Assembly (NCBI GenBank): GCA_958295975.1
Contig: OY282446.1
Span: 434,001-498,000 of the forward strand
DNA length: 64,000 nucleotides
Origin: Tepidiformaceae bacterium
GTDB taxonomy: Bacteria > Chloroflexota > Dehalococcoidia > Tepidiformales > Tepidiformaceae
Direction of reading: 5' to 3'
Shown here: one piece after another, positions 34,970 to 45,565 of the stretch
Numbering within the stretch: position 1 is the first letter of the stretch
How the letters are laid out: every line of letters begins with the position of its first letter
The notes under the pieces: generated by a model
What the model saw: only the letters and a program-made list of their open reading frames with translations
Told to the model about the DNA's origin: nothing
The model's database searches: none
Program-made: the position numbers and the translations under genes

Positions 34970-35719
34970 TCAGCGGAAGAGGTCGCGCTCGGCCTCGCGG
35001 ATGACGTCCGTCATCGAGGCCGTCTCGTCGGGCTCCCAGGGATAGCCGCGGATGACGGCCACGGGCACGCGGCTGAGGTTGCCCTTCACCAGCTCGGCGG
35101 CGCTGGCCAGCTCGTCGGCGCGGCAGGTGGCCTGCACGAGGAACTCGTGGCCGTGGGGGTCGTGCAGCCCGATGTAGCTGAGGACGGGGGCGAACCCGGC
35201 GATGCCGATGGCCACGTCCGTCTGGCCCTCGCGCCAGGGGCGTCCGAAGGTGTCGGAGACGATGACGGCGGCGTCCGCCCCCAGCTCGCGGAAGCGCGCG
35301 CGCAGGCGGCGGGCGCTGGCGTCCGGGTCCTCGGGCAGGAGCACGGCGCGGCCCGCGGCCCCGGAGCTGGACTGGTCGACGCCGCTGTTGGCGCAGACGA
35401 AGCCGTGGCGCGTCTCCGTGATGAGCACGGGGCCGACCTGCCGCACGACGCGGCGCGATTCGCGCAGCGCCAGCTCGACCACGGCGGGGTCCTTCTCCCA
35501 CGCCTCCGCGAAGCGGCGGGCGAAGGGCGAGGGCGTCACCGAGTCGAGCGCGACCGTGCGGCCCTCCGCCTTGGCAACGATCTTGGAGGTGACGACCACC
35601 ACGTCGCCGCCGGCCAGCGGCTCGCCAACGGCGGCGGCGGCTTCGGCGATCATGGCGGCCAGGTCCGCGCCCGCCTCGATCTCCGGCAGGCCGGGCACGC
35701 CGAAGATGGTGAGGGCCAC
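34970..35719 (-). CDS. cofE: Coenzyme F420-0:L-glutamate ligase
   Basis: Adds glutamates to the deazaflavin cofactor F420. Recognised from G-D-V-V-V-V-T-S-K-I-V-A-K-A-E-G and D-T-F-G-R-P-W-R-E-G-Q-T-D-V-A-I. At 249 residues it is the stand-alone CofE form rather than the longer two-domain FbiB. GTG 35719 follows the npdG stop by four bases; the ORF extension to 35839 is rejected. Confidence 0.93.
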   Translation of the reverse strand: MALTIFGVPGLPEIEAGADLAAMIAEAAAAVGEPLAGGDVVVVTSKIVAKAEGRTVALDSVTPSPFARRFAEAWEKDPAVVELALRESRRVVRQVGPVLITETRHGFVCANSGVDQSSSGAAGRAVLLPEDPDASARRLRARFRELGADAAVIVSDTFGRPWREGQTDVAIGIAGFAPVLSYIGLHDPHGHEFLVQATCRADELASAAELVKGNLSRVPVAVIRGYPWEPDETASMTDVIREAERDLFR

Positions 35720-35723
35720 GACG

Positions 35724-36380
35724 CTAGTCCGGCAGACCGGCGATGCGGATGCTGGTCTGCGTCTTGTGCAGGCGGTTGAGGTTGATGAGGAGGGAGGTGA
35801 GCATCTCCACGTAGCGGCTGTTGGAGAGGGCGCCGCCATCGACGCCGCGCACGCCCGCGATCTGGTTGGCGAGGCCGATGACGGTCGCCCTGGCCTCGCG
35901 GTCGTCGCCGCAGACGAGCACGTCGGCCTCGACGGGGGCGGCGAGGTCCATCAGCTTTTCGGCGCTCATGTTCTGGAAGGCGGAGACGACGCGCGCGCCG
36001 GGCAGGGCGGCGGCGGCCTCTTCGGCGGCGCTGCCGCCTTCCACGTCGAGGGCCACCGCGCCCGTGCCGCGCACGAATTCGAGGGGCGCGACCACGTCGC
36101 ACACGAGCGTGCCCGCGAGCGCGTCCGCCAGCGCCGCCAGCGTGGGGGCCTGGCCCGCGTAGGGGAAGGTGAGGAAGACGACGTCCGCGCCGGCCACGAC
36201 GTCCGCGTTTCCGCCGCCGCTCACGCTGGCGTCGGGCACGGCGGCGGCGACCGTGGCCGCGCCCTCCTCGCCCCGCTCGCGGGAACGCGAGCCGATGGCG
36301 ACGTGGTGACCAGCGGCGGCGAAGCGGATGGCGAGCCCCAGGCCCTCCGGCCCGGTGCCGCCCACGAAAGCGAGTCGCAT
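35724..36380 (-). CDS. npdG: F420H2:NADP+ oxidoreductase
   Basis: Transfers hydride between NADP(H) and F420. The nucleotide motif G-G-T-G-P-E-G-L-G-L-A is at residues 7-17, I-G-S-R-S follows the second strand, and F-Q-N-M-S-A-E lies near 137. The length of 218 residues is normal. It is the first gene of the npdG-cofE-dut-rplS group, and ATG 36380 lies seven bases after TAGACT. Confidence 0.93.
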   Translation of the reverse strand: MRLAFVGGTGPEGLGLAIRFAAAGHHVAIGSRSRERGEEGAATVAAAVPDASVSGGGNADVVAGADVVFLTFPYAGQAPTLAALADALAGTLVCDVVAPLEFVRGTGAVALDVEGGSAAEEAAAALPGARVVSAFQNMSAEKLMDLAAPVEADVLVCGDDREARATVIGLANQIAGVRGVDGGALSNSRYVEMLTSLLINLNRLHKTQTSIRIAGLPD

Positions 36381-36387
36381 GGCGCGC

Positions 36388-36393
36388 AGTCTA
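36388..36393 (-). promoter_or_regulatory. -10 element TAGACT, leaderless start of npdG
   Basis: On the minus strand TAGACT ends 7 nt before the npdG ATG. Confidence 0.55.
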
Positions 36394-36470
36394 GCGGAAC
36401 GCGGCGCACGCGCATCCGGCCCGCGCGCGGGGGTATGGGCGCGCTTACGCGAACGAAGGCGCGCGCCTGC

Positions 36471-36476
36471 TATACT
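36471..36476 (+). promoter_or_regulatory. Possible -10 (TATACT) of ftsH
   Basis: TATACT lies 35 nt before the ftsH GTG; a short leader with AGGAG follows. No good -35 is visible. Confidence 0.45.
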
Positions 36477-36511
36477 CCGCGCGGGCGGCCCCTCTGCCGC
36501 CAGGAGCGCCC

Positions 36512-38520
<2,009 letters not shown>

Positions 38521-38524
<4 letters not shown>

Positions 38525-38550
38525 CCCTAGGCGGGCCGCCTTCCTAGACT
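38521..38550 (+). promoter_or_regulatory. Promoter of rplU-rpmA-rpmE
   Basis: TTGACC (38521-38526, overlapping the ftsH stop) and TAGACT (38545-38550) are separated by 18 bp, the best sigma-70-like promoter seen here. It leaves a leader of about 45 nt before rplU. Confidence 0.55.
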
Positions 38551-38601
38551 GAAGGCTCCCCCGCCGCGACGGGAACGCGATTCGAACGACGGGAGCGACC
38601 G

Positions 38602-38913
38602 GTGCAGGCGATCGTGCGGGCCGACGGACGGCAGCTGCTGCTCACGGAAGGGCAGGAATTCGACGTGGGCAGCCTCGCGGGCGATCCCGGCGACGCCTTC
38701 GAGTTCGACGTGCTGCTCCTTATCGACGGCGAGGACGTGACCATCGGCGAGCCGGTGGTGGCGGGCGCCTCCGTGCGCGCGCGCATCGCCGCGCACGGGC
38801 GCGGCAAGAAGCTGCGCTTCATGAAGTACAAGAGCAAGGTGCGCTACCGGCGCACGCTCGGCCACCGCCAGCCGATCACGCGGCTCGTGGTCGAGTCGAT
38901 CACGAAGGAATAG
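38602..38913 (+). CDS. rplU: 50S ribosomal protein L21
   Basis: 103 residues. The start [10 protein letters not shown] resembles A-I-I-x-T-G-G-K-Q of other L21 proteins, with further matches [10 protein letters not shown] and [19 protein letters not shown] start with GGGAG upstream. rpmA follows by four bases. Confidence 0.94.
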   Translation: MQAIVRADGRQLLLTEGQEFDVGSLAGDPGDAFEFDVLLLIDGEDVTIGEPVVAGASVRARIAAHGRGKKLRFMKYKSKVRYRRTLGHRQPITRLVVESITKE

Positions 38914-38917
38914 GCCC

Positions 38918-39190
38918 ATGGCGCACAAGAAGGGGCTCGGCAGCACCAAGAACGGACGCGACAGCGCCGGCAAGCGGCTGGGCGTGAAGCGCTACGACGG
39001 CGAACGGGTGACGCCCGGCACGATCATCCTGCGCCAGCGGGGCACGCGCTTCCATCCGGGCGAGAACGTGGGGCTGGGGCGCGACTTCACCATCTTCGCC
39101 ACGGTCGAGGGGCGCGTGAAGTTCAGCCCCCACGCCAAGGGCCGCCGCAAGCGCGTGAGCGTGCTCGCCGCCGCGGGAGAGCGCGCGTGA
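38918..39190 (+). CDS. rpmA: 50S ribosomal protein L27
   Basis: 90 residues starting [16 protein letters not shown], then R-L-G-V-K and [10 protein letters not shown]. The N-terminus needs no proteolytic trimming, unlike Firmicute forms. It overlaps rpmE by 4 bp (GTGA). Confidence 0.96.
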   Translation: MAHKKGLGSTKNGRDSAGKRLGVKRYDGERVTPGTIILRQRGTRFHPGENVGLGRDFTIFATVEGRVKFSPHAKGRRKRVSVLAAAGERA

Positions 39191-39417
39191 GGCCCGACAT
39201 CCACCCCGAGTACGCGGAGGCGGTCATCTCCTGCTCCTGCGGGAACCGCATCGCCACGCGCGCGACGAAGGCGGAGATGCACATCGACGTGTGCAGCCAG
39301 TGCCACCCGTTCTTCACGGGCGAGCAGCGCATCGTCGACACGGCGGGCCGCGTGGAGCGCTTCCAGCGCCGCTACTCGCTCGGCGACCCGCTCTCCGCGG
39401 GCGGCGACGACGCCTGA
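39187..39417 (+). CDS. rpmE: 50S ribosomal protein L31 (zinc-binding type)
   Basis: 76 residues. Zinc ligands are visible as C-S-C-G-N and [10 protein letters not shown], the C+ form. The start H-P-E-Y and the D-T-A-G-R-V-E-R-F block are typical. GTG 39187 overlaps the rpmA stop. Confidence 0.95.
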   Translation: MRPDIHPEYAEAVISCSCGNRIATRATKAEMHIDVCSQCHPFFTGEQRIVDTAGRVERFQRRYSLGDPLSAGGDDA

Positions 39418-39448
39418 TCCGGCCCCTCCGCGCACTCCCTCCGATCCC

Positions 39449-40357
39449 GTGAGCGCCGCCCCGCGCCCGAACGTCTACTACGGTGGCCAGGCCGTGATCG
39501 AGGGCGTCATGATCCGCGCGCCGCGGCACATGGCCGTGGCCGTGCGCCATCCCCGCGGCGACATCGTGCGCCACGCGCAGGAGCTGCGCGGCTTCGCCAC
39601 GGGGCGGGCGCGGCGCGTCCCCTTGCTGCGCGGCGCGCTCGTGCTGTGGGAGACGCTTTCGCTGGGGATGCGCGCCATCAACTACTCCTCGCGCATCGCC
39701 GTTGAGGACGCGGACGCGGACGGCGCGGAGGCCCCCGAGTTCCCCGAGGCGGTCATGTGGGGATCGCTCGCGGTGGCCATGATCGTGGCCGCGGGCCTCT
39801 TCTTCGTGGGGCCCGTGCTGCTCGCCAACGTGCTGGAGTCCGCAGGCATCGCGCGCGCGGGCGTGGTCGTCATCGAGGCGGTCGTGCGGCTGGGGCTGTT
39901 CACGGGCTACCTCGCGCTCATCGGGCTCATGCCCGACATCCGCCGCGTGTTCCAGTACCACGGCGCGGAGCACATGACCATCCACGCCTGGGAGGCGGAC
40001 CGCCCGCTCACGGTAGCGAGCGTGCGCGGCCTGCCGAAGGAGCACACCCGCTGCGGCACGAGCCTGCTGGTGGTGGTCGTGGTCGTGGCCCTGTTCGCCT
40101 TCCTCGCCTTCGACCTGCTGGTGGACCAGGGGGTTCTGGTGCGCGCCGCCTCGCGCGTCGTGCTGCTCGCGCCCATCGCGGGGCTCAGCTACGAGGTGCT
40201 GCGGCTGGGCGCGCGCTTCGAGTCGAACGCCCTCGTGCGCGCCCTCTTCGCGCCCAACATCGCCCTGCAGGCGCTCACCACGCGCGTCCCCGCGGACGAC
40301 CAGATCGAGGTGGCCATCGCCGCCTTCGAAACGGCGGCGGCGGCGGAACGGGCCTGA
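39449..40357 (+). CDS. DUF1385 (YqhQ-like) membrane protein
   Basis: 302 residues. It starts with the family signature Y-Y-G-G-Q-A-V-I-E-G-V-M-I-R and carries H-G-A-E-H at about residue 170 and the E-H-T-R-C-G-T-S block. About four membrane helices are visible. The biochemical role is unknown. In many Chloroflexota and related bacteria the gene follows rpmE, as here. The start is a GTG 31 bp after rpmE. Confidence 0.9.
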   Translation: MSAAPRPNVYYGGQAVIEGVMIRAPRHMAVAVRHPRGDIVRHAQELRGFATGRARRVPLLRGALVLWETLSLGMRAINYSSRIAVEDADADGAEAPEFPEAVMWGSLAVAMIVAAGLFFVGPVLLANVLESAGIARAGVVVIEAVVRLGLFTGYLALIGLMPDIRRVFQYHGAEHMTIHAWEADRPLTVASVRGLPKEHTRCGTSLLVVVVVVALFAFLAFDLLVDQGVLVRAASRVVLLAPIAGLSYEVLRLGARFESNALVRALFAPNIALQALTTRVPADDQIEVAIAAFETAAAAERA

Positions 40358-40389
40358 GCGCCCGTCTGGCGGCGGCGCGCCCCTTCCCG

Positions 40390-40395
40390 TACCGT
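40390..40395 (+). promoter_or_regulatory. -10 element TACCGT, leaderless start
   Basis: TACCGT ends 7 nt before the ATG of the metallo-hydrolase gene. Confidence 0.5.
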
Positions 40396-40402
40396 TGCGG
40401 GC

Positions 40403-41260
40403 ATGGCGGCGGCCAGCTACCGCACGGGCGAATTCGACATCGCCGTGGTCTCCGACGGGCACATCCGCCTCGACGGCGGGGCCGTCTTCGGGCTGGTGCC
40501 GCGCGTGCTCTGGGAACCGGTGGTGGGCGCCGACCAGATCGACGCCGAGCACCGCATCCCCCTGGCCCTGAACTGCATGCTCGCGCGCCGCGGGGACGAC
40601 GTGGTGCTGGTGGAGACGGGCATGGGCTCGAAGCTCACGGGGGCGATGCGCGAACGCATCTTCCCGGGCGACTACGGCCACCTGCTCGACGAGCTGGCCG
40701 CGCTGGGCGTGGCCCCCGCCGACGTCACGCACGTGGTCAACACGCACCTGCACGCCGACCACTGCGGCTGGAACACGGTGGCGCGCGACGGCGCGGTCGC
40801 GCCCACCTTCCCGAACGCGCGCTACTTCGTCCAGGCGGGCGAATACGAGGCCGCCTCCCACCCGAACGAGCGCACGCGCGGCACCTACTTCGCCGAGAAC
40901 TTCGCGCCGCTGGCGGAGACGGGCCAGCTCGAACTGGTGGACGGCGAACGCGAACTGGCGCCGGGCGTGACCTTCCTGCCGACGCCGGGGCATACCGCCG
41001 ACCACGCCTCCGTCGCGCTCGTCTCGGGCGGCGAGACGGCCATCTACACGGGCGACCTCGTGCACCACGCCGTGCAGGCGGAGCGCCCCGCGTGGATCGC
41101 CGCCTTCGACGTCCTGCCGCTGGTGTCGCTGGAGACGAAGAAGCGGCTGATGGAGCGCGCCGTGCGCGAGCGGGCGCTGCTCGTGTGCGTGCACAACGCC
41201 TTCCCCGGCGTCGGGCGGCTCACGGAGACGGACGGACGGCGGCGCTTCACGCCGGAGTGA
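40403..41260 (+). CDS. MBL-fold metallo-hydrolase (lactonase-like)
   Basis: 285 residues. The zinc motif H-L-H-A-D-H-C-G-W is near residue 115, H in T-P-G-H-T and D in Y-T-G-D-L-V-H-H complete the dinuclear site. The overall pattern is like N-acyl homoserine lactonases and related hydrolases, but the substrate cannot be assigned. ATG 40403 is probably leaderless. The following gene starts inside its stop codon. Confidence 0.88.
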   Translation: MAAASYRTGEFDIAVVSDGHIRLDGGAVFGLVPRVLWEPVVGADQIDAEHRIPLALNCMLARRGDDVVLVETGMGSKLTGAMRERIFPGDYGHLLDELAALGVAPADVTHVVNTHLHADHCGWNTVARDGAVAPTFPNARYFVQAGEYEAASHPNERTRGTYFAENFAPLAETGQLELVDGERELAPGVTFLPTPGHTADHASVALVSGGETAIYTGDLVHHAVQAERPAWIAAFDVLPLVSLETKKRLMERAVRERALLVCVHNAFPGVGRLTETDGRRRFTPE

Positions 41261-42303
41261 GCGCGGGCGGCCCCAACCGCCTGGCGCTGCACGCCGTCCA
41301 CGCGGCGCATGGCGCGGAGTTCGCCGCGCACGCGGGCTGGCTGCTGCCCGAAACGTACGGCGACGCCGAGGGCGAGTACGGACGCCTGCGCGCCCACGCC
41401 GCGGCCTGCGACCGCTCCGAGCGCACGCGCCTGATGGTGAGCGGCACGGACGCGGCGCTGGCGCTGGGGGCGGTGTTCGGACCGGCGGCGGCGGAGCTGG
41501 AGGAGGGGCGGGCCACGCGCGCGGCGGCGCTCGACGGCGCGGGGCGCATCGCCGATCTGGCCCTCGTGGCGCGCACGGGCGGCATCGCCTGGGCGGTCAT
41601 GGGCGAGCCCGGACGGGGCGCGGTCACGGCGGGCCTGCTGGAGGCGGCGCGCGGCCCCGGCCACGACCTCCGCGTCGAGGACCGCACGGCCACGACCTGC
41701 CTCATCGCCATCGCCGGACCGGCGGCGGCGGAGACGGTGGCGAAGGGCGTGCACGAGGCGTTGCCCGCGCGCCTGCCCGCGCTCCACGCCCTGCCCTTCG
41801 AGTTCCACGGCTACCGCGCGCTGGCGGTGCGCGCGAGCGATCTGGGCGAGGACGGATTCGAGCTGATGACGGCCCCGCCCGTGGCCGAACACCTGCTGGG
41901 GCTGCTGGCGGAGGCGGGCGCGCCCCCGGCGGGCTTCCGCGCGCGGGAGATCGCGCGCATCGAGACGGGCGTCCCCGCCTTCACGCCCGACCTCGAGACG
42001 GGCCTCACGCCCGCCGCGACGGGGCTGGCCGCAGCCCTCGGTCGCCCCGACGAGCCAGCCGCGCGCACGCTCGCCGCGCTGCTGTTCGAGGGCCGCGCGA
42101 CGCCCCCCGCGGGAACGCCCGCGCTCGCGGACGGCGAGGTCGCGGGCGAGCTGCGCAGCTGCGCCCGCTCCTTCGCCCTTGACGCTGCCGCCGGACTGGC
42201 AATACTCAATCGGGAGCACGCCCGCCCGGGGACGAAGCTGTCCGTGGGCGGCGAGCCCGCGCTGGTCGCGCGCAGCCCGCTCTACCGCCGGAGGAACACG
42301 TAA
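41257..42303 (+). CDS. GcvT/YgfZ-family folate-binding protein
   Basis: 348 residues of the aminomethyltransferase fold. Recognised from the ordered family blocks S-E-R-T-R-L near residue 50, F-E-F-H-G-Y-R in the middle, E-I-A-R-I-E-T-G-V-P and the terminal L-S-V-G-G-E-P-A. The true glycine-cleavage T protein cannot be separated from YgfZ-like or demethylase-type relatives by sequence alone; no gcvH or gcvP is nearby. GTG 41257 overlaps the metallo-hydrolase stop by 4 bp. Confidence 0.72.
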   Translation: MSAGGPNRLALHAVHAAHGAEFAAHAGWLLPETYGDAEGEYGRLRAHAAACDRSERTRLMVSGTDAALALGAVFGPAAAELEEGRATRAAALDGAGRIADLALVARTGGIAWAVMGEPGRGAVTAGLLEAARGPGHDLRVEDRTATTCLIAIAGPAAAETVAKGVHEALPARLPALHALPFEFHGYRALAVRASDLGEDGFELMTAPPVAEHLLGLLAEAGAPPAGFRAREIARIETGVPAFTPDLETGLTPAATGLAAALGRPDEPAARTLAALLFEGRATPPAGTPALADGEVAGELRSCARSFALDAAAGLAILNREHARPGTKLSVGGEPALVARSPLYRRRNT

Positions 42304-42306
42304 GCG

Positions 42307-42867
42307 ATGCCGCTCGGAAACATCCCCATGCCGCCCATGCCCGAACCCCGCTACGGGGGAACCCTCGAAATTCTGCTGGAAGGCGGCTGGCGCGCCGTCT
42401 ACGTCGACGAGGAACCCGTGCCCGAGGGCCTGCCCGAGCGCTACGCCTACGCCCTCGTCGTGCGCGGCGAACACGGCTACGTGACCGAGCGCGACGGCGA
42501 GCGCGGCTGGCGCATCGTCGAGGGCGCGACGGGCGAGGGCGAAAGCGGCGAGGACTTCGCGCGGCGCGCGGCCCTTGAGCGCACGGGGGCGTCCGTGGGA
42601 CGCACGCTGCTCATCGGCTACCTCGAGTGCGAGGCCATCGACGCCGACAAGCGCCCGACGGGCGAGCGCGCGGCGCGGCCCCTCTACGTGGCCGTGGCCG
42701 ACGAGGTGGGGCCCGTGCCGGAGGGCTCCGGCTACCACCGCCGGCGGCTGCGCCTGACCGACTTCCAGAACGAGGTGCGGCGGCGCTACCCCTCGCTCTG
42801 GCGCTACCTCTCGCGCGGGCTGGACCGCTACCTCATCCTGCAGCGCACGGGCCAGCTGGCGGGCTGA
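42307..42867 (+). CDS. NUDIX-like protein with degenerate Nudix box
   Basis: 186 residues. The segment G-E-S-G-E-D-F-A-R-R-A-A-L-E-R-T-G-A aligns with a Nudix box but lacks the R-E-x-x-E-E catalytic core, so hydrolase activity is doubtful. The C-terminus is basic and aromatic (Y-P-S-L-W-R-Y-L-S-R). It follows the GcvT-like gene by 3 bp and ends 3 bp before a convergent gene. No more exact family was recognised. Confidence 0.5.
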   Translation: MPLGNIPMPPMPEPRYGGTLEILLEGGWRAVYVDEEPVPEGLPERYAYALVVRGEHGYVTERDGERGWRIVEGATGEGESGEDFARRAALERTGASVGRTLLIGYLECEAIDADKRPTGERAARPLYVAVADEVGPVPEGSGYHRRRLRLTDFQNEVRRRYPSLWRYLSRGLDRYLILQRTGQLAG

Positions 42868-42870
42868 GCG

Positions 42871-43602
42871 CTACTCGATCTCCCAGACCGCGTTCACCGT
42901 CACGCTGAGGGCGGACGTGCCCGGCGAGATCGAGGTGCCCGCGCCGTCGGCGAAGGCGGCGGCCTCCTGGGGGACGCGCACCGCCACCGGCGCGGCCCAG
43001 CTCGTCTCGGAGACGCTGACGGGATCGCCGAGCGTGACGCCGGTGAGTTCGGCCAGCTGTTCGGCCTTGGCGCGGGCGTCCTCGACGGCGAGCTCGCGGG
43101 CGGTGCGCGTGTACTCCGCCGGGTCGTCGTAGCCGAAGGAGATGCCGTTGAAACGCGCGGCGTCGCCCCCCGCGGCGGCCGCGGCGTCGATCAGATCGCC
43201 CGTCGCGTCGATGTCGCGCACCGTGACCGCGACCGTGTTCGAGACGGCGTAACCGTCGATGCGGGGCCGGTCGTCGCGGTAGTCGTAGATCGCGTTGATG
43301 GAGAAGTTGGTCGTGCGGATGTCGGCCTCGGCCACGCCGCCGTCGCGCAGCGCGGCGATGACGGCGTCGGCGGCGCGGGCGGCGTCGGCGCGCGCCTCCG
43401 CGACGGTGTCCGCGCGCGCCTCGACGCCGAGGTTGAGGGTGGCGGTGTCGGGCGCGGCGCGCACCTCGCCGGTCCCGCTCACGCTGATGGTACGGGTCTC
43501 CGCATACGGCTCCTCGGTGACGCTGGTTTCGAAGCAGGCCGCGCCGAAGGCGAGCAGCGCGACGGCGCCCGCGAGCGCGGCGATGGTCCTGAAGCGAGTC
43601 AT
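42871..43602 (-). CDS. SIMPL (DUF541) domain lipoprotein
   Basis: 243 residues. A lipoprotein signal (F-G-A-A-C) is followed by the DUF541 start I-S-V-S-G-T-G-E-V-R-A-A-P-D and G-V-E-A-R-A-D-T-V-A-E-A. Later come F-G-Y-D-D-P and A-R-A-K-A-E-Q-L-A. SIMPL proteins are periplasmic or surface proteins of unclear function. ATG 43602 has GGGAGA upstream. Confidence 0.88.
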   Translation of the reverse strand: MTRFRTIAALAGAVALLAFGAACFETSVTEEPYAETRTISVSGTGEVRAAPDTATLNLGVEARADTVAEARADAARAADAVIAALRDGGVAEADIRTTNFSINAIYDYRDDRPRIDGYAVSNTVAVTVRDIDATGDLIDAAAAAGGDAARFNGISFGYDDPAEYTRTARELAVEDARAKAEQLAELTGVTLGDPVSVSETSWAAPVAVRVPQEAAAFADGAGTSISPGTSALSVTVNAVWEIE

Positions 43603-43700
43603 GCGAGTCTCCCCCGGCGCGCCCCGCGCGCAGTCCCTGCCGGATAGTATGCGCCCCCGCGCCGCATCGTTCCCGAATCGGGCGAACGGGCGCGAGGTGC

Positions 43701-43706
43701 TACGCT
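43701..43706 (+). promoter_or_regulatory. -10 element TACGCT, leaderless start of lepB
   Basis: TACGCT ends 7 nt before the lepB ATG. Confidence 0.5.
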
Positions 43707-43713
43707 CCCCCGC

Positions 43714-44478
43714 ATGCCCGTGTATGGCGAGCCCGGCCTGCCGCTCCCGCCCCTGCAGGGCGATGACGACGGCTGGGCCATCGGCGGCGAGCCCGCGGCG
43801 GCGCAGGCGCGCGAGGCCTCGCTCCAGCGCCGCCGGCGGCTGCGGCGGCTCGCGCGCGAGACCGTGGAGACGCTCCTGCTGGCGCTCATCGTGTTCCTGG
43901 CGGTGCGCGCCACGGTGCAGAACTTCCGCGTGGAGGGGCTGTCCATGTACCCCACGCTGGAGGACGGCCAGCACATCTTCGTGAGCAAGCTGGACTACGC
44001 CGAGATCAACACGGAGCGGCTGGCCGGCCTCGTGCCCGCGTGGAGCGTGGACGAGGGCGCGCGGCAGGAGGTGCTGGGCGGGCCCGCGCGCGGCGACATC
44101 ATCGTCTTTCATGGCCGCGGCCCCGCGGGCGACGACCTGATCAAGCGCGTCATCGGCCTGCCCGGCGAGCGCGTCGCCATCGTGAACGGGCGCGTCTTCA
44201 TCGACGGCCAGCCGCTGGCGGAGCCGTACGTGGTCGAGCCCTGGTTCGACACGCGCGCCGAGATCGCGATCCCCGCGCGCCACTATTACGTGATGGGGGA
44301 CAACCGCAACAGCAGCCAGGACAGCCGCAGCGAGATCGTGGGGCTGGTGCCGCGCGAACGCATCGTGGGGCGCGCGCTGCTGCGCTACTGGCCGCCCGGC
44401 GACTTCGGGCTGGCCCCGAACGGCGGGGCCGAGCTGGCCGCCACGGACCTTCCCCCCGAACCGGAGGCGGACCCGTGA
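43714..44478 (+). CDS. lepB: Signal peptidase I
   Basis: 254 residues, a membrane serine protease that removes signal peptides. One membrane helix (about 53-69) follows a cytoplasmic 50-residue tail. The Ser is in G-L-S-M-Y-P-T-L, the Lys in D-D-L-I-K-R-V-I-G-L-P-G, and box E is M-G-D-N-R-N-S-S-Q-D-S-R. The C-terminus is Pro/Glu-rich. It overlaps the downstream phosphoribosyltransferase gene by 4 bp. Confidence 0.95.
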   Translation: MPVYGEPGLPLPPLQGDDDGWAIGGEPAAAQAREASLQRRRRLRRLARETVETLLLALIVFLAVRATVQNFRVEGLSMYPTLEDGQHIFVSKLDYAEINTERLAGLVPAWSVDEGARQEVLGGPARGDIIVFHGRGPAGDDLIKRVIGLPGERVAIVNGRVFIDGQPLAEPYVVEPWFDTRAEIAIPARHYYVMGDNRNSSQDSRSEIVGLVPRERIVGRALLRYWPPGDFGLAPNGGAELAATDLPPEPEADP

Positions 44479-45029
44479 GCGAGCGCCTGCGCCGCGAACT
44501 CGAACGGCGCGGCGCGCTGCTGGAAGGCCACTTCCAGCTGGCGAGCGGCAGGCACGCGGGCGTCTACGTCGAGAAGTTCCGCATCCTGCAGTGGCCGGAC
44601 GTGACGGGGGAGTGCTGCGCCGAAATCGCGGAGCGCTTCGCGGGCGCGGCCCCGAACGTGGTGGCGGGCCCGACCACCGGCGGCGTCATCCTCGCCTTTG
44701 AGACGGCGCGGCGCATGGGGCTGCGCGCCATCGTCGCCGAGCGCGCCGACGGCGGCGGGCGCGAGTTCCGGCGCGGCTTCGAGCTGGGGCCCGGCGACCG
44801 CGTGCTCGTCGTCGACGATGTGCTCACGACCGGCGGCAGCGTGCGCGAGACCATCGAGGCCGTGCGCGCGCGCGGCGCGGAGACGGTGGGCGCGGGCGTG
44901 CTCGTCAACCGCGGCGCCTCCCCGGATCTGGGCGCGCCCCTGCACGCCTGCCTCACGGTGGAGATCGCGTCCTGGGAACCCGACGCCTGCGCCCTGTGCC
45001 GCGAGGCCGCGCCGCTCGTCATCACCTGA
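44475..45029 (+). CDS. Orotate phosphoribosyltransferase-like protein (second type)
   Basis: 184 residues. The PRPP-binding loop is V-L-V-V-D-D-V-L-T-T-G-G-S, and H-F-Q-L-A-S-G-R-H and a Cys-x-x-Cys tail (C-A-L-C) match one PyrE subtype. A second gene at 48959 encodes the other, UMP-synthase-like type, so this copy may act on orotate or another base. GTG 44475 overlaps the lepB stop. Confidence 0.88.
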   Translation: MSERLRRELERRGALLEGHFQLASGRHAGVYVEKFRILQWPDVTGECCAEIAERFAGAAPNVVAGPTTGGVILAFETARRMGLRAIVAERADGGGREFRRGFELGPGDRVLVVDDVLTTGGSVRETIEAVRARGAETVGAGVLVNRGASPDLGAPLHACLTVEIASWEPDACALCREAAPLVIT

Positions 45030-45052
45030 GCGCGGGGGCGCGCGGCGCGGCC

Positions 45053-45058
45053 TACAAT
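45053..45058 (+). promoter_or_regulatory. -10 element TACAAT, leaderless start
   Basis: TACAAT ends 6 nt before the ATG of the DinB-like gene. Confidence 0.55.
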
Positions 45059-45064
45059 GGCCCC

Positions 45065-45565
45065 ATGCGCGAAGCGCCGACGAGCAGCGACCGGTTCCTG
45101 CTGAAAGCGCTGGGCGAGGCGGCGGGCGAGCTGCGCGGCCTGCTCCATCCCCTGCGCGGGCGGCGCGCGCGCATCCCCGGCGAGGGGCCGGACGAGGGCT
45201 GGTGCCCGCTCGCCATCGCCGTCCACCTGCGCGACATCGAGCGCGCGGCGGGGGGGCAGTTCGAGACCATCCTGCGCCGTCCCTACGCCCCCATCCGCCA
45301 CGTCGACCTCGACGACATCCCCTTCCCCGAGGACTACGCGCGCGCGGACATCGACGAGGCGCTGGACGGCTTCGCCTGGCTGCGGCAGGAGACCTCGTAC
45401 GCGCTCTGGGGGCTCGCGCCGGAGGAGTGGGAGCGCCCCGCCCTCCATCCCTACCGCGGCGAGGTGCGGCTCATCGACCTCGTGCGCGAGCTGTACCAGC
45501 ACGACCTCGAACACCTGTGGCAGGCGCGGCGGATGCTGGGGCTCGGGCCGCTGCGGGCGCGGTGA
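45065..45565 (+). CDS. DinB-like four-helix protein
   Basis: 166 residues. Three His that could bind metal are spaced as in the DinB superfamily: H-L-R-D-I-E near residue 60, and H-D-L-E-H in the last helix. These proteins include thiol-dependent transferases; function here is unknown. ATG 45065 follows TACAAT by 6 nt, so the in-frame extension to 44996 is rejected. It overlaps the next gene by 4 bp. Confidence 0.75.
   Translation: MREAPTSSDRFLLKALGEAAGELRGLLHPLRGRRARIPGEGPDEGWCPLAIAVHLRDIERAAGGQFETILRRPYAPIRHVDLDDIPFPEDYARADIDEALDGFAWLRQETSYALWGLAPEEWERPALHPYRGEVRLIDLVRELYQHDLEHLWQARRMLGLGPLRAR

Noticed and set aside
44040-44474. Long in-frame extension upstream of the PyrE-like gene
   Set aside because: It is a shadow of lepB; the GTG overlapping the lepB stop is the natural start.
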